64,000 nt of DNA from Daphnia carinata (Eukaryota; Arthropoda; Branchiopoda; Diplostraca; Daphniidae): the NCBI RefSeq assembly GCF_022539665.2, contig NC_081334.1:2356001-2420000 (forward strand), read 5' to 3'. Below, piece by piece: positions 49,219 to 62,100 of the stretch. The translations under genes were made by a program, and so were the position numbers. The notes under the pieces are model-generated. The model was not told the origin of the DNA. It saw only the letters and a list, made by a program, of their open reading frames with translations, and did no database searches. Positions within the stretch are counted from its first letter, which is position 1; each line of letters begins with the position of its first letter.

Positions 49219-52200
49219 GGCGGGCGAATTTGTGATGTTTACTTTAAGTGTTGGCGTTTTTTTGTCACTCGTTTCTTTTGCGTGAAGCGGCACAGAAACA
49301 ATTAAGAAATGCTAGGAGGATGTCTGTAAGGACCCAAAGGCGACACCGTTCAATTTCCAAAAATCGATGCGGACAAGTGGCAAATTAAAACGCGAAACAG
49401 CGACATAAAAATAGTGTTAGAAATGAATCGTCATTACGACATGTGATTTATACAAATTTAAGTTCAAATTCATCGCTTGGTATAAAGTGAGGACATCTTC
49501 TTACTTAACGAAATGCCTTACGAACACTCGATCTTTGGGAGAACTTTTACTTCATTAAAGATTGAATAATAAACCTTACCTTTTTTTATTGTTACTCTTT
49601 GCTCATACAACCAGCACACGAATGCTGATCAAACACCACTCGATACTGTCCTTTTAAACCATCATGAGCTGCAGTGAAGGTGTAGAAAATGAAAACGCGT
49701 CGCGTACAACAGAACCCAGAATTAGCTCAAAAAAACCTGTTAATACAAGGTCACAGGACAGGTTGACAATTAATTACCATATCTGTATACAAATACATCT
49801 GTGCGCCAGCTGCCGGTACTGCAGCTATTTCTTTAAAAACAATCAAATCCAGCAATTCAATGTGTTCAGGCATGCATATACAAATCATTATCAGATTTTT
49901 TTTTATGTGTTCGATGGATTGGGGTGTTCAACACGAATAATTGTATATAACAATTGGCAAGTTACGTATTAGTAATGCCTACCTCTCATTAACAAGCATC
50001 AAAACATGCTATTCTGTTTAGCTATACCGTCCCATGCCATTTCGATTAGCCTCTTGGTCGTCAATAAACACGACTGATGATTATTACCTGTCCTAAGCGA
50101 ATTTTCAAAGATTCAAAAGTAGACCTGCAAATGATTAAGTATTGGTAAACTTGAATGATTTGAAATTATTCAATTTGTTTTTGTTATTTGTCCTGCGTTC
50201 TTTCTCTTGCGATGTTTATCTTTCGCGAAAATCGAGAGCACCTTCGATGGTCTTTTTTTTATCGCACTGCCAACAGGTTGTAATTGTTTACTAGTGGAGA
50301 CAATAAAAAATGATCAAAATTTAAAGAAAACTGTGGAAAAAAATAGTCTAATTTCAATGTAAGATGAAAGAACTTACTGAAGGATAAAAACGTTGGCTCG
50401 TTTTCTTGTTTTTAAAGTTGTTTTTCGAGATATTTGAAAAAATCATTTTCCCCAGCTGTATTAAAAATAAGGTCAACCGTGAAAGTTTGTATGCATATGT
50501 CCATTCTCCCAAAAATTTTTTAGTCCCACAAGTTGGGCACAAGTGGACAGCAAAGACAATATAGTGAAGGTCATCCTCGTATAAGTGTCAATTATCTCAA
50601 TGTCGTTAGCTTTCAGGTATCACTATCCCCTGGTATATGCAGTAGGATAGATTACAAGATTACACGCCTTCTAATGCGTGACTTTGTATGTTGTTTTGCA
50701 CAACAATTTTTGTTATGTCCGCTTTTGAAAATGATCCTGCCGAAGGCTATTCCGGGGCTCTATAAGGTCTTCTATTTGGGGATGAAAAGTCTATACATAT
50801 AAGGTAACACATTCTAGATTCCATCATCGATCTCGTTTGAATTGCGATTTGTCATCAGCCGAAGATCTACGATGATGCGGCAATAATGAGGTATACCTCC
50901 CTGAACAGCGGGTCACACCTTTTGGCCGCATTAAATGTCGAAATAGATTTTTTTAAATATAAAATGGGCGTATTACATGAAAGATTGGCATGACACCCTA
51001 TCAAAAACCTGTTGATGAACAATAGAAGATATGTTGATTTATAATACATAACAGGCATTAATACGCAATTTACGCGCTGGCATTAAGAGTTTTTTTTTCA
51101 AGTCTTCGTGAAAGTGAAGGGCGAACTTTTTGGAAAGAAATGACAAAACAGAACGTGCAAGAAAGTCTCCGAGTACGCATTCCAGAAAAGGAATAGATTT
51201 TTTTCTTCTGGATTTTGAAAAAAAAACAAAAAACGAATTCAAACAAAAACGTAAACAAAACAGATAAACTAGTCTAGTTACTTGATCGTGCTACAAAATC
51301 CCAAAATTCCCTTGAGTAGAAAGTAATGTGGGGATGGCATCCAGGTCAGTTGATTTACGTTATTTTCTTTTTACATTTATATCTGAACACCTATAAGCGA
51401 TAATAATCATTTATCGCGTTTGCCATTAGTACCGCTTATGATGCCATTGTAAAAAGCATACAGTAAATACTTAGACTCTAGTGTTTCGATCATTTTCATT
51501 ATGTAAGATTGGACTACCAACAAAGGTCGATAACAAATCCGTTTAAGATTGTCAAGGGCGACCATAACTCATTGCAGAACTAATCAGCACATTACGGTTT
51601 TCCCTTTACTTAATTTTGCATTAAAGATGCAGGGAGTTTATTAAGCAAGGGGAAAGTATATCTTCACTAGTTCACCTTGTATGCAATTCAAAAGTAAAAA
51701 CCTTTGGTTTTTTTCAAAATTTGGTTTAACTTGATAGAAAGTGTCAAATATGACCTAAATGGTCATTAAACGACCTGAATACTCACCTCTACCATTCCAT
51801 AATTCTGAAAAAAAAACCCGGTTGATCAGCATCTACCTATCATTTTTCAGCTTCGAACACGTCGGAGTTATGTCGTGTTACGCGACAAATGGCAAATATT
51901 TAAAATAAATCACCATCTCTTTTGCGGAATTTTTTTTTATTATGTTTTGGGTGGGAACGGAATCGCGGGGTAAGCCCGGAAGGAACGAGCGCCTCTTTTT
52001 TTGAAAATCAGAAAAGAAATGATAAGGGAAACCAAAAAAAAAAAAAAAAAAAAAAATCGAAAATTCCAAGTTATCTAACAAGCGTAAAGTAAAACGGTGT
52101 GATGCCCCAGTCGTTAGTAGCCTACTTGTCGTTTTTTCTTATCTCTGACAGCGAAAAGCGAAAGCCGAAAGCAGCACAGTACACGAAGCGTGTCGAACTC

Positions 52201-52659
52201 TATATAAAGAAGCGTATAAACAGCAGCCAGCCATAATTGATTACTCCGATAGCTTAAAAAGTATGTAAAATCCATGGTGTTAAAGATCCTTTTTATACAC
52301 GTAGCCATCGCTATAGTGCACCTTAATTTACTTCGCTTTACGGTGATCAAAAGATTTATTGATTATTGTAAAAGGAAAACAAATAATGCATTATAGGTAA
52401 TCTTATAGTGTTGTGAATGTTTTCAACGCGGGTATGTATATAGTTTGATTTGATAAGAATCCATAACATCTTATCTCATATTCATATAAGCAGCTTCACT
52501 TTATCGACGATAAGCATAATGGAAACGATGCTTTTTAATCGCTTTGTACTGGCCTTCCAAAGCTGACGTTTAAGAAAAAAAAAAGTTTGATCATTTCACG
52601 TTAGACAGTGTGATTGTTTGCACGATTCGCTATTTGTTTAAATCTCTTGCAGCTTCAGA
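49219..52659. other. Long intergenic region upstream of collagen and dehydrogenase E
   Basis: 3.4 kb with no supported gene. It is AT-rich, with a run of about 24 A at 52034-52056 and several T runs. It presumably contains the promoters of the collagen gene (minus) and of dehydrogenase E (plus). Confidence 0.45.
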
Positions 52660-54134
52660 ATGGTGTTTTGTGTTGAAGTCATTGGATGGGGAATTATGGT
52701 GGTGATGGGAGCCAAACTTCTGTTCAATTGCTGCTATTTCTTCTACACCACATACCTGGCCGCAGCTTTAGGACATAATCTAGGCCCTCAAATTAAACAA
52801 TACGGCTCTTGGGCAGGCAAGTTTAACGTGCTAAATGACGCAATCCGCATAATCGATTTGAATTGTAAATCTATTTTTTTTTTTGGTTTTATTATTTTGT
52901 TTTGGAATGCAGTTGTGACGGGGGCAACGGATGGAATAGGAAAAGTTTACGCTCAGCAAGTATTAAACCTGGATTTGTTCCAGTTTATTTTTTTTTGTAT
53001 TAAATAAATTATTAATCAACTCTTTTTTTCACATGGAAACAATTGACGTGACAGTTGGCAGCCTTAGGATTAAATATTATACTCGTCAGTCGATCATCCG
53101 CAAAACTGCAGCAAGTGTCAGACGAGATATGTATATGAAACAATCCTTTCATTTATGTTAGAAAAGCTATGTTAATTCGAAACGCCTAGCAGCTGATGTG
53201 TCGATTTTATTGGTCGATAAGGTCGTCAAAATCGTGAGATCCAAATCAAAACGGTAGCTGTCGATTTCACTGACGGCAATGCCATTTATCCTAAGCTAAA
53301 GAAAGAACTGGCGCACCTGTTTGGACAAATAGGAATACTAGTCAACAACGTCGGTATGCATATTTAATGAATCAAACGAATCTATAAGAATCAAATGAAA
53401 CTAATGAGTTTGTATTGATGTAAGGTACGAAATTGCCACACTGTCACATCGCTGATGTTCCATCTGGCGAACAGTTTAACGAGATCATTAATTGCAACGT
53501 TATGTCGATGGTCCGGCTGACCAACATGCTTCTGCCTGCCATGAGAAAGAAAAAGAGAGGATTGATCATCAATATTGGATCTCTTTCCGGTACGGGATTT
53601 TCTCCAATGAGGACCACCTACGGAGCTACGAAAGTCAGTCTGAGAACAATCATTTGACATTGGTGGATACTTAAATCACGCTGGTATTTGTCTGAGTATA
53701 TATATAGGCTTTTGTTGACAAGTTTTCGTGCGATTTGGCTGCAGAATGTCGTTCAGAAGGCGTCGTTGTCCAGTCTATATTGCCAGGTTACGTAGCAACA
53801 AAATTGCCCGGATTGAGTGGTAAATCCAGTTTCGATGTGCCAACAGTCGAAACGTACGTGGAGGCTGCAATACGCTCTCTCGGAGTAGAAACTAGAACAG
53901 CAGCTTACTGGTTTCACAAGATACTGGTTAGTTGAAAGTCAAAACCAAAACATAATTTTTTACTCTTATCATTTTTGTTCTGAATTTTATTTTCCCCCTT
54001 ACAAAATTTCACTACCTCTGTAGCTATACTGGACTGAACTTCTGTACTTTTTCGTCCCAAACTTCGTTCAGAAATTAACAGTGATTGTCATAAGCCGTAA
54101 AACACAAATGGCGAACGTCAACAAACACGAGTAG
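52660..54134 (+). CDS. Short-chain dehydrogenase E (HSD17B12 / 3-oxoacyl-CoA reductase type)
   Basis: Seven exons (52660-52816, 52913-52959, 53055-53130, 53222-53353, 53425-53633, 53708-53926, 54024-54134) give 316 residues. The active site is complete: VVTGATDGIGKVYAQQ, IILVSRSSAK, GILVNNVG, INIGSLSGTG with the catalytic Ser, and YGATK; C-terminal LYWTELLYFFVPNF. The membrane segment is GWGIMVVMGAKLLFNCCYF. The first intron starts with GC (GGCAG|GCAAGT), the only way to keep the phase shared by all paralogues. The intron inside NNV|G is private to this copy. It lies 11.6 kb beyond D, separated by three unrelated genes, which suggests an older duplication or later insertion between family members. 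Confidence 0.92.
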
Positions 54135-54545
54135 AAGAGCTGAATATGAATACACGCGTATACGATGGCTTATTTTTTAAGATTGATGTGATCTTCTTAA
54201 GCGATACACAAACGCAAAATGTACGCGTCACATTAGACAATTCCAACAGACAAAGACTATGCTTAAAAGCATTAAAACATTATTCCAATTTATTAGACAG
54301 TTGAGCCTCCTGCTAACGGCAATAAATCTTTATTACTTGAGCACCCCCGAACTACCGGATTTCATTGAACAAAATTCTTCCCACGTACTCAAGCGGATCT
54401 ATCGCATCCTCGATATGATAGACGTTGATTTCTTTTTATATGACATGCTTCGAATACCCATTTTTGAAACGTCACTCGTTAAAGAATGAGACACGAGCGC
54501 TCTTCGTGCGTAAATTCCGTTTTTTTTTCGCCTTCTCGATGCAGT
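54135..54545. other. Spacer downstream of dehydrogenase E
   Basis: About 410 bp, the presumed 3' UTR of gene E. A 76-codon open frame at 54259-54489 has no support. Confidence 0.4.
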
Positions 54546-54563
54546 GCAACCAAATCGGGAGAT

Positions 54564-54836
54564 ATGATGGGAAATATAAATCTATTTTTAACTTTTTGCT
54601 TAGTGCTTTGCATCGACGCTTACGTGGTGTCTTGTTTCCTGTACCCGGGCAGCAAGGTCAGCATCCGTTGACAACAAATTAAAATATTAACGCCCGTTTT
54701 ATAATCTTCCCTTTGTAGATGCGAGATTTCAACAATTGGCAAAAGAAAAGATCCCTCCTACGCCGTGACTCAGAATTACCTGTCATATTATATATATATA
54801 TATATATATATAAAAGAAATGAGTCACATTAAACCT
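54564..54836 (+). CDS. Candidate small secreted peptide precursor
   Basis: A possible exon 54564-54656, preceded by an acceptor (CGATGCAG at about 54545), opens MMGNINLFLTFCLVLCIDAY, a good signal peptide, then VVSCFLYPGSK. A second exon from 54719 (acceptor TTTGTAG) continues in phase MRDFNNWQKKRSLLRRDSEL, with dibasic sites KKR and RR as in peptide-hormone precursors. It then runs into a TA microsatellite and stops soon after. The donor GTCAGC is weak. I do not recognise the peptide. It lies 1 kb before the NPY-like gene. Confidence 0.3.
54789..54812. repeat. (TA)n microsatellite
   Basis: A run of about 12 TA units. A shorter TATA-rich patch (TATATATACC and similar) lies at 55053-55087. 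Confidence 0.8.
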
Positions 54837-55539
54837 CCTACACGTTATGTCCCATATACGCACAGCAAATACGGCTGATTTCCATAAGCCAAATTTCTTT
54901 TGATTATGAATCTTCAAGGTTGCCTGTTCAGAAATGATCACTGTTTGATTCGATCCTGCCATTCGTTCGAGCACGTTGGAGGAGTCATAGCATTACGCTG
55001 AATTTATTCTGAAGGTAAAAGCATTTGAATATGCCGATGGTCAGCACAGGTATATGTATATATACCTGTAAGGTGTATGTATATATGTAAATTAAATGGA
55101 TATTTTCTGTGTCTTGGTCATGACCACACGTAATTTACAATACGTAAAGGTCTGTACGTAGTGTTGACGCATTTTTGGAGCGATATCAAATTCGTCTCGT
55201 GATAAATTGGCAAGCTGAGTTGAATTTTAAAGTAAGGCATTTCGTTGACTATCCCCCCCCCCCCCCTCACACAAGTCAATACCTTCATGTCTTTTACACT
55301 TGACACATTTGACGCAATCTTGGCGTCAAATGCTCGTCGTCATCCTAGCATGCGACTTGCCGAACAGCTCGTCACGGACGATTTTTTATGACATCCATTC
55401 GACTACGCACAAGCAGTAACTGTCCTGTTAGTATTTCGTTTTACATTTAACAAACGACAGCTATGAAATGATGCTACTACGGATAGACATCCATCCGCGT
55501 TGCGCACAGAAGCTCCTCATTAAATTTGGTTTTCGGTTG

Positions 55540-55548
55540 TATAAATAG
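55540..55548 (+). promoter_or_regulatory. TATA box of the NPY/NPF-like gene
   Basis: TATAAATAG at 55540-55548, about 130 bp before the proposed ATG. It implies a start of transcription near 55570. It fits the regulated, cell-specific expression expected for a neuropeptide gene. Confidence 0.6.
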
Positions 55549-55676
55549 AGAAGTTGTGTCTGGTTGAAGACAATTGTTCCAGCAAGCCAAGTCATCACAT
55601 ACCTATCGAGAGAGCCTTTGAGCGCTAAACACAAATTATAAAAAAGTAAACTTTAATTTTCCTACAAGTTTTCTAT

Positions 55677-56164
55677 ATGTTTAATTCATTGTTTATTTTG
55701 TTGATCATGTTTTTAAATAAATGTACAGTGAAATCAGTAGCAACAGTTGTCCTCCTTTGCCAGTTAATGTTGACGCTATGGTCGGCCGGCGCTGTGGCGG
55801 CACCACCTGCGGAGACTAACCCGTCCCCGAAGAATCTAGAAGATTTTAGAAACCACATACGCAACACTTTGACAAACTATTTAATGACACAGACCCACGC
55901 CAGGTAAATTCAATTATGATCTCCTTAGTATTTGATTACATTTTTGACAGCATATTTGGGGTATCATCTGATAGGTATGGAAAGCGAATGGTTCCCCTTA
56001 GCCAATCCGTTTCGAATATTCGCAACTGGAACGCTCAGAAGCCAAGCGAAGAGTGGCTTGGACATAACGACGGCAGAGAACCGAGTGGCAAAGGCGAAAA
56101 CCTGATGGACATTTGCTTTCAAATTAACACGTCGCCGGAAATTCGAAACCTTTTACTTTCTTAA
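55677..56164 (+). CDS. NPF: Neuropeptide F / NPY-family precursor
   Basis: Two exons (55677-55903, 55975-56164) give 138 residues. A hydrophobic signal segment (VATVVLLCQLMLTLWSAGAV) ends before APPAETNPSPKNLEDF. The mature peptide would run to the amidation and cleavage site in NYLMTQTHARYGKR, giving about 38 residues ending Arg-Tyr-amide. The pattern (proline-rich start, amphipathic helix, YL-x5-T-x-x-RY-GKR) is that of the NPY/NPF family, which signals through G-protein receptors in feeding and behaviour. The intron falls in phase 2 inside the Arg codon of RY, the conserved family position. A C-flanking peptide (VPLSQSVSNIRNWNAQ…) follows. The initiator is uncertain: an acceptor-like CAG at 55726-55728 allows a leader intron and another start. 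Confidence 0.82.
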
Positions 56165-59100
56165 TTTTGAAACCGTTCCATACGAAAAATCTAAATGAAA
56201 TCTGGTAGTTACGCAATGGCACCAGGGTGTTAAACGAAAAAAAAAATTACCTATGTTTAAATACATCTCCATTTAAACGTCGTCAGCAAGTGTTTGCAAA
56301 TATCAATTACTTACATTGCAGGCAGCAATGAGGATAAGCGGGGAAGGCATTAGGACTTCCGCCCGCCGACGCACGGCTGTCTCGTGAGCCGCCATTCTGC
56401 TTGCGCAAAAATACTGTTGCTATGCTAATTATGAATCAGAACTGGCACTTGTCGCTTCCTCCGTTGCTGAGTAATTCCGAATGCACGTCGACTAGGTAGG
56501 AGGATTGAGCGGAAAAAATGGCTAGTAAACTTCCGTCCGTCTCTTCAAGAACAACAAGGTTAAAGTCAGCAACTTGTCACGTCACAAAATACACAAAAAG
56601 AGCTATTTATATAGTTGACAATGGTATGTGAATGGTCCTATTTCTTCTAAAGTGGGTTGTCAACGTTTCGACGAGCTTACGACTGAGCAAATATTATTTT
56701 ATGGTTCTATAGGGTAAATGGAGGCCGCTAGATGTCTCCACAAACATTGAACTCGATAACCGCTAGGTTGCACTGATACCAGGATTTTTCTCATGCTCGT
56801 GAGGGCGGAAAAACGATGACAGAGTTCTCGGCCATGACGATGCAGAAGAGCCTGGATGCGGGACTAGGGAGGGGTTCGTCTATTCCGAAAAAGTGACATG
56901 GAAGCCTGTATTTGCATCGGTTGCCGACCGAACTAGTAACGACTCAACCGTGATCAGTCTCTTAGGGCTGGGCTATATTGCCAGAGCATATCATCTTTGC
57001 CTGTCATACGAAATCGACATTTAGTTGCGGTTTCCTGTTGGCATCATTGTGGGAGTTGTCAGTTGTGGAAATTGTTTTCGAGCTCTCGGGCAAGTCGACT
57101 GGGCGTTCGTGACTGTTATTTGCGAAAAGAAAATAACTCAACATACCAGACACACCTCACGGATAGGCAGTTGGAAGGAATATCTCTCTGACTGTGGTAT
57201 GTTTTATTTGAAATTTATTAATCTTTCTATCTTAATGTGAGAATGTTGCAGTGGGCCATGTAACGCTTTGAAGTTTATCATTTGGTTTGACCCTAAATGA
57301 AGATGGCATTCCAAGAGTTCCTCCTTCTCAATAGCATTAGCTCATAGAACTTTCTACTCACATCAGGAGACCACTTTCTAAAATCATAAGAGCCTCACCT
57401 TTCAGGCTTACATTGACATTTGGCAATGTTTAAGACGGAGTACTTTGTGCAATGTACTCCTTGCAGGTGCCACAGTTCTGAAATCATTCAATTGGGAAAA
57501 GACTTTATGTTAAGAACTCTTTCTTATCTAACACCCTTAAAGTGGTTTTTTTCTATTTACACAGATTTCGCAAAAAGATTTATTGCTATACCGTTTGTGG
57601 CTTTGGGGAAACATATACTGAATGTTTGATTCTGTCAGACAACCAGTCTTTTGTTTTCTTTATTAACTCCCGGATCGGCGGCGACCTTGAAAAGAAAAAG
57701 GCAGAAATACGCCAAAAATTTGGTTTTCACATTTGCCAATCAGGTTGGGAATCTGAGCAGGCTGGAGGGAGCTGTTTTGGATGTGATATGGATGGGAGGG
57801 AGGGTGGATCGTATAGTTCCGTAGTCTATCGTTGGAACCCACCAGTCTAAAATTAGGAGGGTCCTGGTCCTTTAGGGTGGCGTGTTCCCCCTCTTTTACA
57901 ACCCCCCCCCTCTCCACATCTCAACTGAAGGACAGGGGAAAAAAAAGTGCAGGTTGGATCGTACCCAAGAATACGCAAGAGAGAGCATCGACGCTGATAG
58001 ACGTTGCTGCGTCGCTCCTCTTCTTCCGCCTTGCCCCCTTCTTATATTTACGACAATCGGCAGCAAGGAAACGCAGAAGCCTTTCTCTGGAACTTGATCC
58101 GCGGGAGCGTCCCAAAAAGTCCTAACTAAAATTACTGTCCCGCTTGACTGCGATGCACACGACAGCAGAAGAATAGTGTCACCTCCTAAACTCGCTTGTC
58201 CGTTCCCTGTAATGCCAGCAAGAAAACGTAGTACGTAACTTATTCTTCGTTCCGGCGCTTCGCAACCCACCCCGTCTTGAAAAATGTTATGTCCTTTTTT
58301 TGCTCTCCACTCGTCCGTTGTCTTGTTTTGTTTCGTCAGATGGGCAGTTCAGTCAACTCCTTTATCTGGCATTTTGCCTCATTCTCCGCTGCACATACAT
58401 TTTTCGTTGTTTTGGTTGTCTGTGCGTTGCCTTACCTACCCAATGTACACACGACCACCTAACATTTTTCAGACGTAAAACTGCAGTTTCTGTTCCCGAA
58501 TGGCTAAGCGTTTTTTTTTTGCCTGTTGCTTGCGCTTTTCCAAACTTATCCAAATAAGCGGAAAGACATGGGTGGGGAGAAAGAAAAAAATCACGTCAAC
58601 AAACGGCGCCAATAGCGCAAATATCCCTCGATCCCCGTAGTAGACAAAAGCTATTTCAAAGTTGTTGAGTGCAGTGGCTATAGTTGTCTAGCAACAAGCG
58701 CAAGGTCAAGTCGTAAAAAGGCAGATGACGCGACTACTATGAATGTATTATTTGGTTGGCTGGTACTGGAACAAAGCAGGAAAGGAAAAAAAAGCGTGAC
58801 ATTAGAGGCGGGTGCTGATTGCAAAGCGAATGAACACTATGTTTCGCCCAAGCGACAGTTTGTTGAGAGGCTGCGTTATTCAATTTCCAAGGGAATTGGT
58901 GGAGCGTTTGAAATGCAGCTCATAGGTGGGCAAGGAAAAGGGACCTGCGAAACGCACGACGTAAGTCTGGCTCGACGCCCACAACATGCCTTTATCCGAA
59001 GAAGGCAGAAAAAGCCAGTCAGCTGATTGTTGCCCAACTATTTCCAACAGCATATATATATATATTTTTTTTTTTTGCCTTCCTCTCAACTGCTGCGAGC

Positions 59101-59181
59101 AAACCGCTATAATGTGATTGTTCTTTTTCACTGGCTATTCCCAGGTTTTTCAACCCTGCTAGCGTTTCGTTCGCCGCAGCC
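56165..59181. other. Intergenic region and probable tropomodulin 5' leader
   Basis: 3 kb between the peptide gene and tropomodulin. Open frames of 60-124 codons occur on both strands (57.4-58.6 kb and 58739-59026) without domains or supported splice joins. A run of 9 C lies at 57902-57910 and T runs at 59057-59076. Untranslated first exons of tropomodulin could lie here. Confidence 0.4.
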
Positions 59182-62100
59182 ATGACGTCCAAAAAGCTCT
59201 ACGGTAAAGACTTGAAAGAATTCGACGATGTGGATGTCGACGACCTTCTCACCCAACTATCGGCCGAAGAATTGGAAATCCTCTCCAAAGAAGTCGATCC
59301 TGATGTACGTCAATTTAATTTTTATGGCATTTGTCGGTTCATTCTGAAGCTTTTTTTGCGACAAACACTTTGTAGGACCGGTTTATGCCTCCTGATCAAC
59401 GAACCAACTACCACTGCGAACGTGAAGCCACCGGCCCAGTCAACCGTAAGCAGTTAATCGACCACATTAACAAGATTGCACTGGAGACTCCCGACCAACC
59501 TGAAAGCGTGCCATTCGTTGCTGGAGTCGTCCGTGGCAAAAAGGTAATAAATACATTGTGATCCTTTTATTATTTATATTTCTCCCCCCGGGTTCTTCCC
59601 ATATCGGACCGCGTTGTTATTTTTTCTTAGTGTTAAGCAATCGACGTATGAGTTGCACACGTCTTACGTAACCAGACGTCAGGTTGGACCGCCGTCAGGA
59701 AGTCCCGATCCGTTTCCCAACTCCTTCCGCCGTCTTTTATGGAGGTAGCGCATCTGGCTATGGGGATAGCTGGCCCGATATGTTGCCCGTGCTAAGACTT
59801 TGGAGTGTTAGTATGCCATCGCTGGCCTTTTCTATAAAGGACTTTTTCTTTATATAAGAGAGTGATTCATCAATCTGTGTGGTTGGCAAAGAAGAAGGTT
59901 GGCATGGTGACACTTTCAATCACCTTATTCATCCGCCGGGTCCCCCATCTGTCTCGATATCCTCGCGACAATCTTGTATTCTTTTCACTCCTCTTTGGGC
60001 TGGGCCGAACGAAGGTGTCTGGCAAGCTGGAAAGAGATGTGGCCGCCACACGATTCGCTGTGCCCGCCTCCGGTCCTTGTCCCTTTACACCCTATAAATA
60101 GACGGCGTTATGTTTATTTTCAAACCTGCGTGCGCCGGTACTATACAAAATGGTCGGGGACCGACGCTAAACTTCCCCTGCATCATTTGCCTTTTTCGGC
60201 CAATATCGCGGCCATCTCTCGCGCTTCGGCTCATTTAAAATGTTTGCCACTATTTTCAAGGGCAACTGTTGGCTAACCGGGGAAACGGGCAAAAAAAAAG
60301 GGAAATTAACGACCGTTACATATTAGCCATCGGTGGATAATTTCCATGCCGCCTTGGGTTTCAAAAATAGGAATGGCTGATGAAAGATGAAAGTTCTTTT
60401 TTTTTTTTTCGTTTGTTTATTTATTTTGATTTCTTATGTTGTTGTTTTTTTTTTAAATCCGCGTGTATAGTGGATACCTCCGGAAGCGCCGGTCATCGCC
60501 ACCCGTGAGGATGAAGGAGTCTCATTCAACCTGGAGGATGAGTACGAGCAAGCACTGGGCACGGCCACTGAAGAGGAGCTGGTCGACTTGGCAGGTGACG
60601 ACTCCCTAAAGATGAAAATATTCGCACTGAATCTTTTAACTCTTCATTTCATTTACATATTAGAAAGATTTTTAATGATCAATTTCTTTTCTATTAGCTA
60701 TTCTGGGATTCCATTCGATGATGAATCAGGATCAGTACCACGCGTCACTCCTTAACAAGGGCAAAGTGGGTTTGGGTTGGGATGGCGTAACGAAAGCCTC
60801 GCAACCCAAAGCTCTACCTTACGAGCCTCCCAATATGACAGATCCGGAACAATCTATCCTCAAAGTTTATGACGACGATAGCAAAACAATTGAATTATGC
60901 TTCAACAATATCAATTTGACAGACGACCAGTTCGACCGGTTAGAATTCTAAAGCCAATAAAAACGATGGAATTGATGCACGATTAACCTTAATGTTTTTC
61001 TTTTACAGACTGTTTAAAGCGCTGGAGATCAACACGCGCTTGGAAGTCCTTAGTCTCAGCAACACTGGCCTTACAGATCGCACAGCTGAAAAATTGGCCG
61101 CGGCTCTAGAGAAAAATGCCACATTACGCGTTATCAAGTATTACAGCATACGAAAAGAAAAGCTTGTGTATTCAAGTTTGAACTAATTTCCATCTTTTCT
61201 TTTCTTCGTATCGTAATTCCCTAGCATTGAAACCAACCAAGTGAGCGCTAATGGAATCGTCAGGCTCGTAAAGAGCTTATTGGTACAAAAGAATATCGAA
61301 GAATTCCGCGCCTCCAACCAGGTAAAAACCCCGGTCTACACGACCGTAATCTTCTTTTTCCATTCTCGACGCAAAGTGTAGAAAGCGGGGGAAGGAAAAA
61401 CATTTTTTCTTTTTGGAATTTTTGAAAATAGAATCAACTTTTCACGCTGTGCCATACATATTTAAGCCAGTGTGCTGGCGTCAGCTTTCTAGCGTGACAT
61501 ACATTCCTAGAACAACATGTTGTCTTTGTTGCCTTAACTTTATGATGTTATGTTTATGTTCTGGTTTTTTCTTAGTTAACAGCCCATGTTCTGGGTAACA
61601 AAGCAGAAATGGACATCACCCAATACATCGAGCAGAACCCGACGCTGATGCGAGTGGGGCTCTTTTTCGAGTTCAACGACGCCCGGAGTCGAGTAGCCAC
61701 GCAGTTGCAAAAGAACATTGACCGCAGTAAGATTTCGCACTTTTATTTATTTATTTTTTCATTTTCTTCTTGGTTTTGAAGTATTCTTGGCCCTTGCTCT
61801 GGCATACTTTTCCTACTTCCCGTCTGCCCGGCCTGCTACCCCATAATTACCAAGCATGTTTCGGCTGTCCATTGCGAAGGGACGCCGGACCGGAGTAGTA
61901 TGCGCGACCCCGTTTCACACAGCTTAATTATTCCTAGCCCTCTCTTAAATAGCTATGTGTGTCAATTGTGTTTCCTGGCTAATGACTGCCATTCTATAAT
62001 AACTCCACTAAATCGGCAACCCGAAAAATCAGGGACGTGAACGGTAGTCAAGCGCGTTGTCCATACTAACTAAGAAACACGCCATGAATATCGGCATTCA

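Noticed and set aside
57896..58270. 124-codon minus-strand frame upstream of tropomodulin
   Set aside because: No domain, no splice link, and overlapping open frames on both strands.
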